Of a DNA stretch of 64,000 nt, positions 9,221 to 17,934 are shown piece after piece (position 1 is the stretch's first letter; each line of letters starts with the position of its first letter). The notes under the pieces are model-generated. The model saw only the letters and a program-made list of their open reading frames with translations. It was not told the DNA's origin and ran no database searches. The DNA is from Tautonia marina (GTDB lineage: Bacteria; Planctomycetota; Planctomycetia; Isosphaerales; Isosphaeraceae): contig NZ_WEZF01000003.1 of NCBI RefSeq assembly GCF_009177065.1, positions 1-64,000 of the forward strand, given 5' to 3'. Made by a program: the position numbers and the translations under genes.

Positions 9221-10675
9221 ATGGAATACGGCACGTTGCTTCTGTTTGCCCAGGAGGCGAACCTCGCAGAAGCCCCGGACTTCTTGACCAGAGTTGCTCT
9301 GGAATTCAAGCAATTGTTGACGGTCTGGGGCGATCCGAAATACTGGCCCTTGATGGTCCTGTTCTTCCTGGAGTTTGCGATCTGGGGAGCCTGGATCGTG
9401 GTACTGGGGAACTACCTGAATGCGAAGGGGTTCTCTCGGCCCATCATCGGCCGGATTTACGGGACGATGCCGCTGGGGGCGATCTTCTCGCCCTTGATTG
9501 TGGCGACGGTCGCCGACAAGTACTTCAACACGGAAATTGTCATCGGGGCATCGCATCTGATTGGCGCGGTCCTGTTGATCGTGCTGGCCCAGATGAAGCG
9601 GCCGGCGACCTTCTTCTGGGTTGCCCTGGTTTATGCGTTGGTCTATTCGCCGACGCTCTCGCTGGTCAATGCGGTCGCGTTCACGCACCTGCCGAATCAG
9701 AACCTGTTTCCGTACATCCGGGTGTTCGGCACAGTCGGTTGGATTGCCGCCGGGCTGTCGCTGAAGCTGCTGCTGAAGCCGGATCGGCCGGTCGATAACA
9801 AGCCGCTCTTGCTGGCGGGAGGGCTCTCGCTGGTCCTTGGGATCTACACGCTCTTGCAGGTGCCGGAGACGGTCCCGCAGGTCGACCCCAATGCCGGGAT
9901 GTTGCCGATCGTCAAGGCCCTGCGGATTCTCGTCGAGCCGAGCGCGGCGATCTTCTTCGGCGTGACGTTGATTGTCTCGATGGCGATGGGCATTTACTTC
10001 GCCTTCGCGGCCCTGTTCATTGAGCAGCAGTCGGGCGTTCGATCGCAGAACGTCGGGCCGATCATGACGCTTGGCCAGGCGGTCGAGGTCTTCTTCATGC
10101 TGGCCCTTCCCCTGGTGATCAATGACCTCGGCATCCAGGCGGTGCTGTTGATGGGGGTGGCGGCCTGGTCGTTGCGGTTCGGGTTCTTCTCGGTGGCGGG
10201 TCGTGGGAAGTACTTCCCGCTCGTGCTGCTGGGGGTGGCCTTGCATGGGCTCTGCTTCGACTTCTTCTTCGCGGCCGGGTTTATCCACGTCGAGAACCTC
10301 GCCGATGAATCGATCCGGGCGAGCGGGCAGGCCCTCTACGGAGTGGTGGTCTACGGGCTCGGCATGTACCTCGGTACTGAAATGGCCGGTTGGCTGAACC
10401 AGCGGTACACAAAGGAAGAGGCCCCGGCGATTGCGGGAGAGCCTCCGGTTCGTACGACCGACTGGCGGAAGTTCTGGTTAATTCCCTTTGTCGCCGTCAC
10501 GCTGGCGATGCTGGCCTTCATCGCCTCGATGTATCTCGTCGCCGAGCCGGCACAGCCGGAGATCGACCCCGACGCCGAGCCGGCCGCCGTCGTCGAGGGG
10601 GAGGTTGAGACGGACATCATCGCGGTCGAGCCGGCCGTCGAGGAAAGCCCGGTCGAGGTCGAGGAGACGCCCTGA
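9221..10675 (+). CDS. MFS transporter, nucleoside:H+ symporter-like
   Basis: 484 residues with about 12 membrane segments. The start of the first (MVLFFLEFAIWGAWIVVLGNYL region, about residues 44-65) resembles the NupG/XapB nucleoside symporter group of the major facilitator superfamily, which is common in planctomycetes. A cytoplasmic loop and an acidic Glu/Val/Pro-rich tail (about 445-484) follow the last membrane helix. The ATG at 9221 is taken as start although no ribosome site is obvious; earlier in-frame codons would fuse sequence that is antisense to or overlaps the preceding gene. Substrate (nucleoside or sugar) is inferred from family only. Its 3' end overlaps the opposite-strand gene by 198 bp. 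Confidence 0.82.
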   Translation: MEYGTLLLFAQEANLAEAPDFLTRVALEFKQLLTVWGDPKYWPLMVLFFLEFAIWGAWIVVLGNYLNAKGFSRPIIGRIYGTMPLGAIFSPLIVATVADKYFNTEIVIGASHLIGAVLLIVLAQMKRPATFFWVALVYALVYSPTLSLVNAVAFTHLPNQNLFPYIRVFGTVGWIAAGLSLKLLLKPDRPVDNKPLLLAGGLSLVLGIYTLLQVPETVPQVDPNAGMLPIVKALRILVEPSAAIFFGVTLIVSMAMGIYFAFAALFIEQQSGVRSQNVGPIMTLGQAVEVFFMLALPLVINDLGIQAVLLMGVAAWSLRFGFFSVAGRGKYFPLVLLGVALHGLCFDFFFAAGFIHVENLADESIRASGQALYGVVVYGLGMYLGTEMAGWLNQRYTKEEAPAIAGEPPVRTTDWRKFWLIPFVAVTLAMLAFIASMYLVAEPAQPEIDPDAEPAAVVEGEVETDIIAVEPAVEESPVEVEETP

Positions 10676-12019
10676 TTTCCGGGCGGATTGCTCGATCATC
10701 TGGGGGTCATGGACTCCCGGAGTGATGGGCGAGGTGTGAGTCATCACGGGCCGAGACTCGGGCAATGCGGTTGCCTGGGCTCGGCCCGTGGTCGTTGGCA
10801 CGGGGGAACGGGAGGGCGGACGCTCGGATTCAGCGGTGGGGGATGGCACAGAGCGGGGCGAGGGTGCGCCCGGGTGCGCCGAAGGGTGCGCTGACGGGGT
10901 TGAGGAGGCGAGCGGAGATCGTGGCGAGGCCTTCTGGTGCAAGTCGTTTTCAGGTTGAGGGTTGAGGCGAGGAATCTCGTGAGGGTGGTTCGGCGGGTTG
11001 GCTTCGTTCCGGGGCGGTGCGCTCGGACTGAGGGGGATTGAATCGGCGGGGGTGGGGACGGCGGTGACGGGGTCGCGATACCAGCCGGCGAGCGAGGAAG
11101 AGGAGGTGGCGCGGGGGCCTGACTGGCGTTCCTTCCGGGCGGCTTCGGCGGCACGACGGTTCTCGGCGCGGATCTTCATGATCATCTTGAGGTTGCGGTG
11201 GTAGCTCAGTTCGGCCTCGCGTTCATAGCGGTGGGCCGAGCGGGCGGAGCGCGACTGGCCGGCATCGGCGAGGGCGGCCAGGCGAACGGCCTCACGCTCG
11301 GGGCCGTCGACGGTCTGCCAGAGTTCGTCGCGGAGGGCATGGAGGCGATCGAGGCGATCGGCGATGAACTGGTGAAGGGGAGCGAGGGAGGCTCGATCGG
11401 CCTGGCCTTGCGGGGCGGTGTGGTCATCGCCGGGGTTCAGAAGCAATCGGAGCCGATCGGCGAGGGGCGAGGACGTCTCGGTTGCGTCGGTCGAAGTTCC
11501 GACCAGAAGGAAGGCTTGGGCGGTTTGCTCGGCGGTCCAGGGACGACCGGCGGCCAGCGGAGCGTCGAGTCCTTGCCAGTGGTGGATGAGCCAGTCGCAG
11601 CCGAAGGCGGATTGCTCCAGGGTGTTGAGGGTGGAGGCGGGATGCGTCCGAAGGCGCTGGGCCTGGCGTCGGAGGCGTTTGCGGCGTTTTTCGTCCCAGT
11701 TGCGGAGGGCATCTCGGGTGTCGCCGTCCAGGCGGGACTCGCGGGCGGCCTCGCAGCGTCGGAGGCGGACCCGGGCGACGGCGGTGCGGCGGACGAGATC
11801 GGCCTCGACGATGTGGTCGGGGGTGAACAGCTCGCTGAGGGCGTCGAGCGACTCGGCCAGGGCGGCGCGTTCGTCGTCGGTGACGACCGTCTCGGCGGCC
11901 AGGCCGTGACGCAGCCGGTTGCGTCGGGAATGGTCCTTGCCCTCCGGCGTGATCGGGCCGGTCGAATGGAGGGCGTTGAGCCGGTTGGCGGTCGCTCGAA
12001 GTTCGGACGAGTTGAGCAT
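10478..12019 (-). CDS. hypothetical protein with STGPxTPEGK motif
   Basis: 513 residues, soluble, function unknown. The N-terminus (residues about 10-40: NRLNALHSTGPITPEGK then NRLRHGL) matches a motif seen in large hypothetical families of Planctomycetes and Acidobacteria. A helical, Arg-rich central part (about 60-320) is followed by a Pro/Ser-rich linker (about 330-450). The last 65 codons run antisense through the 3' end of the MFS gene, an unusually long convergent overlap; either the overlap is real or the gene has lost its original stop. An 18-bp element at 12130-12147 lies upstream and recurs before another gene at 36987. Confidence 0.65.
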   Translation of the reverse strand: MLNSSELRATANRLNALHSTGPITPEGKDHSRRNRLRHGLAAETVVTDDERAALAESLDALSELFTPDHIVEADLVRRTAVARVRLRRCEAARESRLDGDTRDALRNWDEKRRKRLRRQAQRLRTHPASTLNTLEQSAFGCDWLIHHWQGLDAPLAAGRPWTAEQTAQAFLLVGTSTDATETSSPLADRLRLLLNPGDDHTAPQGQADRASLAPLHQFIADRLDRLHALRDELWQTVDGPEREAVRLAALADAGQSRSARSAHRYEREAELSYHRNLKMIMKIRAENRRAAEAARKERQSGPRATSSSSLAGWYRDPVTAVPTPADSIPLSPSAPPRNEANPPNHPHEIPRLNPQPENDLHQKASPRSPLASSTPSAHPSAHPGAPSPRSVPSPTAESERPPSRSPVPTTTGRAQATALPESRPVMTHTSPITPGVHDPQMIEQSARKSGRLLDLDRAFLDGRLDRDDVRLNLPLDDGGRLGVGVDLRLCRLGDEIHRGDEGQHRQRDGDKGN

Positions 12020-12517
12020 CGCAGGAGACTCCCGGTGCGAGGGCGAGCGGTCTGGTCAGGGAGGAGGTTTGGGTTGTTGGAATGGGAGGGGAGGAACATG
12101 CCCTTCTCGATAGCATCGAGAAATTGAGGGGGTTTAGTCACAAAATCTGGGGAATTGGGGGTGGAGTGGGTGGTGAACGAGGAAGGGGAGGCCGGGCCGT
12201 TGGCCTGGTGTCGGGACGACGACGGGCCCCGAAGACGAAGCGGATGCCCGGCGAATCCTTTGAGAGAAGCGTCACCTGAACCCCTCGTGACGAGGCTCGC
12301 CCCAAACACCACCTGCACTGTCTTGGGGACCGGAGGAGGGCCGGGCATCAGGTGATTGAACGGGGGTTCTCGATCAATAACGGGGGCTCGGGATCGAAGA
12401 TCCTTGAAAGCCGATCGATCGAGGTATCAGGAATGGGCCGGCGGCGATCGGGCGGACGTGATCCGAAGATGAACGCTGCGAGCAATCGAATCCCGAGGCA
12501 GGGGAAGGGGAAGGGCA
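12020..12517. other. intergenic region between divergent genes
   Basis: About 500 bp without a supported gene. It holds the shared 18-bp element at 12130-12147 and a purine-rich stretch (12480-12515) that supplies the ribosome site of the next gene. Short reading frames here look random. Confidence 0.5.
12130..12147 (-). promoter_or_regulatory. shared upstream element, copy 1
   Basis: Minus-strand reading GATTTTGTGACTAAACCC, 111 bp before the start of the STGP protein gene. Sixteen of 18 positions match the element at 36987-37004, also upstream of a minus-strand planctomycete hypothetical gene. Role unknown. Confidence 0.35.
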
Positions 12518-13462
12518 ATGGCCAGATCGCCGGAGAATTTGAGGGACGGGATCCGATTTCTGGATGAAACACCCGAGCCGGTCGAGCCGACGCCGCCGCA
12601 AGCCTCGGGAGGCAAGCGCAAGAAGAAGGAATGGCCGGTGGGGCTGATCGCCTTTCTCGCGGTCGTGACGGGCGGCATCGTGTGGAAGATGGCGCAGGAC
12701 GACGAGATCGCGGTGCGGGAGGTGTATGAGGAACGCTTCGAGGTCGACGACGCGCCGAGGATCGAAGTCGACGCGATTCAGGGGTCGGTGCGAGTCCGGA
12801 GAGGATCGGACGGGATGGTGGTCTGCCGGGTGGAAACCGAGGGGCGAGGGATGACACCGGGCGAGGCGGGCCGGTCGCTCGGGATACTCAAGCCGGTGAT
12901 GCGATCGACGGGAGATGGCGTGTCGATCCGGATCGGGGGGATGGAGTCACGCGGGCCGATCTCGGGAGGAGTGGCGATTCGCCTGGAGGTGCCGGCCGAC
13001 GCTCAGGTGCGGGTGATGACCGACCAGGGCTCGATCCGCGTGTCGAAGGTGCGAGGTTCGATCGCCGCCCGGTCGGGGCTGGGGAAAATCGAGGTGGAGG
13101 GAGCGTCGGGGCCGCTGGTCCTGGATTCGAAGAACGGCTCGATCGAGGTCGAGGCTGAGCAATCGCTGGTGCTGGCCAGCACGTCGAACGGCTCGATCGA
13201 GTTTGAAGGATCGCTGGCGGAGGGGACCTCGCGGTTTCGGACGAGCAACGGGTCGGTGTCACTGGAATTGCCGGAAAATCAGGCGCTGATCGTCGACGCG
13301 AAGGCGGGCAACGGCCGGGTCTCGTCGGACTTCCCAATCGGTCGGGTTCGGAGCGAGTCGGGCGTGATTCCGGTTGGGTTCGACCCGCAAGCGCTGGGGA
13401 TCGCCGGGGTCGAGATCCGGACAGGGAACGGGTCGATCCGAGTCGAGAAGGAGGAGGACTAA
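12518..13462 (+). CDS. membrane-anchored DUF4097 beta-repeat protein
   Basis: 314 residues. A short Lys-rich cytoplasmic N-terminus ends in one membrane helix (about 42-60, VGLIAFLAVVTGGIVWKM). The rest is a repetitive beta structure with recurring GSI-x-V/F units (DQGSIRVSKV, KNGSIEVEAE, SNGSIEFEGS, GNGSIRVEKE), the signature of the DUF4097 family, which is related to the adhesin-like/DUF2807 beta-helix. A GGGGAAGGG ribosome site lies just upstream. Function unknown; the family often sits in cell-envelope or anti-sigma contexts, none of which is visible here. Confidence 0.8.
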   Translation: MARSPENLRDGIRFLDETPEPVEPTPPQASGGKRKKKEWPVGLIAFLAVVTGGIVWKMAQDDEIAVREVYEERFEVDDAPRIEVDAIQGSVRVRRGSDGMVVCRVETEGRGMTPGEAGRSLGILKPVMRSTGDGVSIRIGGMESRGPISGGVAIRLEVPADAQVRVMTDQGSIRVSKVRGSIAARSGLGKIEVEGASGPLVLDSKNGSIEVEAEQSLVLASTSNGSIEFEGSLAEGTSRFRTSNGSVSLELPENQALIVDAKAGNGRVSSDFPIGRVRSESGVIPVGFDPQALGIAGVEIRTGNGSIRVEKEED

Positions 13463-13688
13463 GGGATCGCGGAGCAGAGCGAGGGGAGCGACGTTGAGAG
13501 GAGGAAGCAACTCGCCGAGCGGGTTTCGGCCGAGGGATCGACAGACGGTGAAGCGGTTTGGCCGGCGCCCCGATCGCCGGCGAAAACGGCCTGGAGACGG
13601 GGAGCGGCAGTCTTTCCAGGCGAAGGGTTTCGGCATAGAGTAAAGGGCGGAGCTTTTCCGGACCCGAGCGAGAGAGGTACGCGCCGCG

Positions 13689-14642
13689 ATGAAGATCATC
13701 CTGGCCAATCCCCGCGGATTCTGCGCGGGCGTGAACATGGCCATCGAGAGCCTGGAGCGATCCCTGGACCTGTTCGGGGCACCGCTGTACGTCTACCACG
13801 AGATTGTGCACAACAAGCATGTGGTCGAGCGGTTCAAGGACCGCGGCGTGGTGTTTGTGGAGACGCTGGCAGAGGTTCCCGAAGGCTCACCGGTCCTGTA
13901 CAGCGCGCATGGCGTTTCGCCGCAGATTCGGCAGGAATCGCAGGCGAGGAACTTGCGGGCGATCGACGCGACCTGCCCCCTGGTGACGAAGGTGCATCTG
14001 GAGGCGGTGAAGTACGCGAAGCTCGGCTACACAATCGTCCTGATCGGCCACGAAGGGCACGACGAGGTCATCGGCACGATGGGGGAAGCCCCCGAGCAGA
14101 TGATTCTGGTGGAGTCGGTCGAGGATGTGGAGAAGCTCGACATCAACCCGGAAAAGATCGCGTACCTGACGCAGACGACCCTGAGTGTCGATGACGCGAA
14201 CGTGATCATCAGCGCCCTGCGGAAGAAGTTTCCTCAGATCGCCAATCCTCCGAAAGACGACATCTGCTACGCGACCCAGAACCGCCAGGACGCGGTGCGG
14301 AAACTGGCCTCGAAGGCGGATCTGGTGCTGGTACTTGGCAGCCAGAACAGCTCGAATAGCCTGCGGTTGGCGGAGATTTCGACGACGATGGGGGTGCCCG
14401 GCCACCTGATCGACGGCGCGGCCGAGATCCAGGACGATTGGTTCGAGGGGGTCGAGACCGTCCTGATCACCGCCGGGGCGAGCGCTCCGGAAGACGTCGT
14501 GCAGGAGTGCATCACCTACCTGCAAGACCGCTACGGGGCGACGATGACCGAGGAAACGATCCGGGACGAGGACGTGACCTTCCCGTTGCCGAAGACCCTG
14601 CGGCAACTACTGCCGGAATCGGCCTTGAAAGTCGTTCGCTGA
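13689..14642 (+). CDS. ispH: 4-hydroxy-3-methylbut-2-enyl diphosphate reductase
   Basis: 317 residues, normal length. Last enzyme of the non-mevalonate isoprenoid pathway: reduces HMBPP to isopentenyl and dimethylallyl diphosphate with a [4Fe-4S] cluster. All three cluster cysteines are seen: Cys12 (PRGFCAGV), the IDATCPLV cysteine and the DDICYATQNRQ cysteine. The HNKHVV and YSAHGVS histidines, the TQTTLS segment and GSQNSSNSLRL diphosphate loop are also present. It stands alone; the 3' side is closed by a REP-like inverted repeat pair. The ATG at 13689 is the first codon of the conserved MKIILANPRGFC start. Very secure. Confidence 0.97.
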   Translation: MKIILANPRGFCAGVNMAIESLERSLDLFGAPLYVYHEIVHNKHVVERFKDRGVVFVETLAEVPEGSPVLYSAHGVSPQIRQESQARNLRAIDATCPLVTKVHLEAVKYAKLGYTIVLIGHEGHDEVIGTMGEAPEQMILVESVEDVEKLDINPEKIAYLTQTTLSVDDANVIISALRKKFPQIANPPKDDICYATQNRQDAVRKLASKADLVLVLGSQNSSNSLRLAEISTTMGVPGHLIDGAAEIQDDWFEGVETVLITAGASAPEDVVQECITYLQDRYGATMTEETIRDEDVTFPLPKTLRQLLPESALKVVR

Positions 14643-14697
14643 GTGAACCCAGCGTACTCGACCTTCCCCTCTCAAATGATGCGTTGCCTCTTTGCCT

Positions 14698-14814
14698 TGG
14701 GTGGCCCCGGTTGCTCGTCAATCGGGGTCGCGGAGCGACGAGCGGTCTCGGTGCGGCCTCCCGGAGCCTCTTGCGGCTGCGCCGCCCCGGTTGGCGAGCA
14801 ACCGGGGCCACCCA
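14698..14814. repeat. REP/BIME-like inverted pair
   Basis: A perfect 20-bp inverted repeat (14698-14717 and 14795-14814) bounds a 117-bp element. Each end is also a hairpin: 14705-14727 (CCCCGGTTG / CAATCGGGG) and 14785-14807 (CCCCGGTTG / CAACCGGGG). Two hairpins head to head is the architecture of paired REP sequences. It lies between convergent genes and may also end transcription. Confidence 0.7.
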
Positions 14815-14868
14815 GCGGGGGACCGGTTCCCGGGTTCTGTCCTGCGCTGGCTCGGGGTTTCGGGGCGG

Positions 14869-15534
14869 TTACGAGGTGAACCGAGAGGGAGCGGTGGGTG
14901 GTTCCTCCGATCCTGGCCAGGGCTCGACGGCCACGGGCTGGCCGGACTCGACATCGAAGAATCGGACATCGAGGGAGTCGAGGTCGAGCAGGGCAAAGGT
15001 GCGCGAGGTCTTGACCACGGGCATCGAGACGAGCGAGCCGGGGTTGACGATGAGCTTTTGGGCCGATCGGTAGCACATGGGCTGATGGGTATGGCCGTGG
15101 ATGATGATGTCGGCATCCAGCGAGGAAAGATAGCCGTCGAGGATCGACGGGGGGTGAGTTCTGGGGGTGATGAAGTCCATGTCTCCACGAGGGGAGCCGT
15201 GGACGACGACAATGACGCGCCCGGAGCGATCGAAAACGAGGCTGGGCTCCAGGCGGTCGAGCAAGACTCGGGTTTCGGGAGACGGAGAGCCACCGCCGAA
15301 TTCATCGGGCTCGTGAGGAGGGCGCTCGATGGCCCAGCGGTCGTGATTGCCTCGGACGGAGGGAATCTGGTGCTCGTGGAGGAAGGCGACGACGCGATCG
15401 GGGAACGGGCCGTAGCCGACGAGGTCGCCGGCGCAGACGATCGAATCGGCTCCCAGGAGGGTCAGGTGCGCCCAGGCCAGTTCGAGGGCGATGGGGTCGC
15501 CGTGGATGTCGGAGATCAGGCCGAGCTGGGGCAT
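14869..15534 (-). CDS. metallophosphoesterase, YfcE/MJ0936-like
   Basis: 221 residues of the calcineurin-like phosphoesterase fold. Metal ligands are readable in order: GLISDIHGD (D-x-H), VCAGDLVGYGP (GD), VRGNHDRW (GNHD), VVVHGSPRG (H), HGHTHQP (GHTH). The ordering and PGSLVSMP ending match the YfcE/MJ0936 phosphodiesterase group. Start taken at the ATG at 15534, at the first conserved strand; upstream in-frame codons give Arg/Pro-rich sequence that overlaps the neighbouring gene. No good ribosome site. It follows a PNPOx-like gene by 35 bp in the same direction, so the two are probably cotranscribed. Physiological substrate unknown. Confidence 0.88.
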   Translation of the reverse strand: MPQLGLISDIHGDPIALELAWAHLTLLGADSIVCAGDLVGYGPFPDRVVAFLHEHQIPSVRGNHDRWAIERPPHEPDEFGGGSPSPETRVLLDRLEPSLVFDRSGRVIVVVHGSPRGDMDFITPRTHPPSILDGYLSSLDADIIIHGHTHQPMCYRSAQKLIVNPGSLVSMPVVKTSRTFALLDLDSLDVRFFDVESGQPVAVEPWPGSEEPPTAPSRFTS

Positions 15535-15569
15535 GGAGCAGGAGTTTCGCAAAGGGAGTCGGGGGAGTC

Positions 15570-16022
15570 TCAGGCGTGGTCGAAGGGAACCTCGTGGTAA
15601 TCGAGGGCCCATTCGCGCATGAAGCGAACGCGGTCGGGTCGGATGCGGTAGATGATCAGAGCGGGGTTGTCGATCGAGCCGAGGTAGTTGCGGAGCAGCG
15701 GGTTTTCGTTCCAGATCTGTTCGAGCAGGGGGCGGTCGTCGAGGACCTCGGCCACGCCGGTGATGCGGACCTGATCGTGGCGGGGGTCGAGATAGCAAAG
15801 CTCGACGTGGGGGTTGGCGGCGATTTCGGCGGTCTTGTGATAGTCGCGGAGGTTGGCGACGTAGACCGTGAAGCCGTCGGTCCGGACCGGAGAGACGGGC
15901 CGGAGCCGGGGTTGGTTGCCATCGAGGGTGGCGAGCATGGGAAACTTCGCGGCCAGCATGACCGCCTGGGCCAGCTCGGGCAGGCGATCGGGGTCGATCG
16001 GCTCGGGGGCGGGACGAGACAT
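15570..16022 (-). CDS. pyridoxamine 5'-phosphate oxidase-like flavin-binding protein
   Basis: 150 residues. The split-barrel fold is seen in FPMLATLDGNQPRLRPVSP, then FTVYVANLRDYHKTAEIAANPHVELCYLD, and QVRITGVAEVL, all in the usual order for the PNPOx/General stress protein 26 superfamily. These bind FMN, F420 or heme; the cofactor cannot be decided. The length fits a single-domain member. First gene of a two-gene minus-strand unit with the phosphoesterase. Confidence 0.82.
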   Translation of the reverse strand: MSRPAPEPIDPDRLPELAQAVMLAAKFPMLATLDGNQPRLRPVSPVRTDGFTVYVANLRDYHKTAEIAANPHVELCYLDPRHDQVRITGVAEVLDDRPLLEQIWNENPLLRNYLGSIDNPALIIYRIRPDRVRFMREWALDYHEVPFDHA

Positions 16023-16254
16023 GACGCGACTCCGAACGGGGGGCGAAGAGGCGAATCGACGGGGTTCGGGAGCATCCAGTGTACCCGATCGGCCCTGAGA
16101 ATCACGTCGAAGGCCCCTTGATTGGACGAGGGATCGACGGCAGCTTAGAGGGTATCCGGGGGGTCGGGGTCATCCGGGTGGGATGATCGGCCGCCCCGGC
16201 GGTCTGGTGGATTCGATCCGGACCGAACCGCTCTGCTCTCGGAGGAACACGACC

Positions 16255-17085
16255 ATGAGCCGATGCGCCGCGACCGTCCTCGCGCCGCTGATGGCCGCCT
16301 TGACCCTGTCTCTGGCCGTTGCCGAACGAGCCGATGCCGAGGGGCCGTTTCCCGATGCGAACCTGGATGCCGCCGTCCGCAAGGCCCTGAAGCAGGGACC
16401 GGATGCGGAATTGACCGATGAGACGCTACGGAATCTTTACATTCTGGAAGCCCCCGACCGCGAGATCGCCGATCTGACCGGGCTGGATCGCTGCCCGAAT
16501 CTGGCGTTGATCAACCTGAAGAACAACGCGGTGACCGACCTTGCCCCCCTGAGCGGGCTGGCGAACCTGCAATCGCTCGACCTGTCGGAGAATGAGATCA
16601 CGTCAATCGAAGCGCTCAAGGGATTGGAGAAGCTGCAATATCTGGAATTGAGCAACAATGCAGTGGAATCGATCGAGCCATTGGCGGGCCTGGTGAACCT
16701 GCGATCGCTTTATCTCTCGGAGAATGAGATCAAGGAGATCGGGGCGCTTGCGGAGCTGACGAAGCTGTCGTCGCTGTATCTTGATGGCAATGCGATCGCG
16801 GATCTGGCGCCGCTGGAGAAGGTCACGCGAGTCTCGACGCTGGATTTGAGGGGAAATCAGATCGAGAATCTGGCGCCGTTGACCTCGCAGACGGATGTGA
16901 GAATGCTGTTCCTGGAAGGGAACCCGATCAGCAGCCTTGAGCCGTTGATCGGCTGGGCGAAGACGGATGCGGAGGGATCGAAACGGTTCGCGCCGTATCT
17001 GGAACTGTACCTCGGAGGGCTGGAGGTTCCCGAGGAACAGGTGGCCCAGTTGAAAGAGGCAGGGGTTCGGGTCCACCAGGGCTGA
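16255..17085 (+). CDS. secreted leucine-rich-repeat protein
   Basis: 276 residues with a clear signal peptide (about 1-26, ending VAERADAEG). Residues about 75-250 hold seven to eight 22-residue repeats of the internalin/SDS22 type (LQSLDLSENEITSIEALKGLEK, stepping every 22 residues), each with the LxxLxLxxN core. GGAGGA lies 8 nt before the ATG at 16255. Probably an exported protein-binding scaffold; ligand unknown. It converges with the endonuclease III gene, stops only 16 bp apart. Confidence 0.85.
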   Translation: MSRCAATVLAPLMAALTLSLAVAERADAEGPFPDANLDAAVRKALKQGPDAELTDETLRNLYILEAPDREIADLTGLDRCPNLALINLKNNAVTDLAPLSGLANLQSLDLSENEITSIEALKGLEKLQYLELSNNAVESIEPLAGLVNLRSLYLSENEIKEIGALAELTKLSSLYLDGNAIADLAPLEKVTRVSTLDLRGNQIENLAPLTSQTDVRMLFLEGNPISSLEPLIGWAKTDAEGSKRFAPYLELYLGGLEVPEEQVAQLKEAGVRVHQG

Positions 17086-17101
17086 GCCCCGACCGGTGGG
17101 A

Positions 17102-17776
17102 TCAGCGAGACGCCTCGACCCCGACCTGGCGGCACATGGAACGCAGCGGGCAGGCCGAGCATTTTGGTCGGCCCGCGGTGCAGAGGAACTTGCCGAAGGG
17201 GACGAGGCGCTCGTTGATCTCGATCCAGTAGCGTTTCGGAAGGACCTGGGCGAGAGCCTCGGCGGTCTTCTCGGGGGTCCGGGTGGCGACATAGCCCCAT
17301 CGATTCGTAATGCGATGCACATGGATGTCCACGCAAATAGCCGGTTGGCCGAACCCGGTGGCGAGAGTCAGCGCGGCGATCTTCGGGCCGACGCCTCGGA
17401 AGGCGGTGAGTCCTTCAAGGGTGTCGGGAACCTTCCCCTGATGCTCCTGAAGAATACGACGGGCGATTTCCTTGAGGTCGCGGGCCTTGACCTCCCGAAA
17501 GCCGACCCCCTGAAGCAGCTCGACGAGTCGAGCGTCGTCGAGGGCCAGCAACTGCTCGGGGGTGCGGGCCTCGGCAAAGAGGCGAAGGCAGGCGACGAGG
17601 GTCGTCTCATCTCGGGTGCGGACGGAGATCAAGGCGCCGACGAGTTGCTCGAAGGGGGAGTCGAACCCTTGCTCGCGCAGATCGAACATCGCGGCTTTCG
17701 GAAACGGGGCCACGGCGCGGCGGAGACGACGGAATACCTCGTCGATGTCAAAGGGCTCGGAGGACGGGTCATCCAT
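17102..17776 (-). CDS. nth: endonuclease III-type DNA glycosylase
   Basis: 224 residues. Removes oxidised pyrimidines and nicks abasic sites in base-excision repair. The helix-hairpin-helix LTAFRGVGPKIA carries the catalytic lysine, VDIHVHR the catalytic aspartate, and the C-terminus a [4Fe-4S] loop CTAGRPKCSACPLRSMC with the exact C-x6-C-x2-C-x5-C spacing. One atypical point is that the usual LMLSAQTTD start reads LVGALISVRTRDETT, where the conserved Gln is replaced, a change also found in some Nth-related glycosylases, so substrate range may differ from E. coli Nth. Confidence 0.9.
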   Translation of the reverse strand: MDDPSSEPFDIDEVFRRLRRAVAPFPKAAMFDLREQGFDSPFEQLVGALISVRTRDETTLVACLRLFAEARTPEQLLALDDARLVELLQGVGFREVKARDLKEIARRILQEHQGKVPDTLEGLTAFRGVGPKIAALTLATGFGQPAICVDIHVHRITNRWGYVATRTPEKTAEALAQVLPKRYWIEINERLVPFGKFLCTAGRPKCSACPLRSMCRQVGVEASR

Positions 17777-17934
17777 GCGGGGATCTCGATTTCAAGAGTG
17801 CAATCAGCGGTGCGTGGTCGGTGAGAGGAGCAGTCGGGGCCGGATTGTAGGCTCGATTGCCGCGAGGCTATGATAATGGAACCTTGAACATTGACGCACT
17901 GATCCTTCACGAACCTCGACCGAGACGACCCTTC

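Noticed and set aside
8963-10288. Minus-strand frame of about 440 codons opposite the MFS gene
   Set aside because: Arg/Gln/His-rich shadow of a clear membrane transporter.
11198-12127. Plus-strand frame of about 310 codons opposite the STGP protein
   Set aside because: Low-complexity Gly/Glu-rich translation; the minus-strand frame has the recognisable STGPxTPEGK motif.
14698-14814. Possible CRISPR-like repeat
   Set aside because: Only two inverted, not direct, copies; no spacer array or cas genes.
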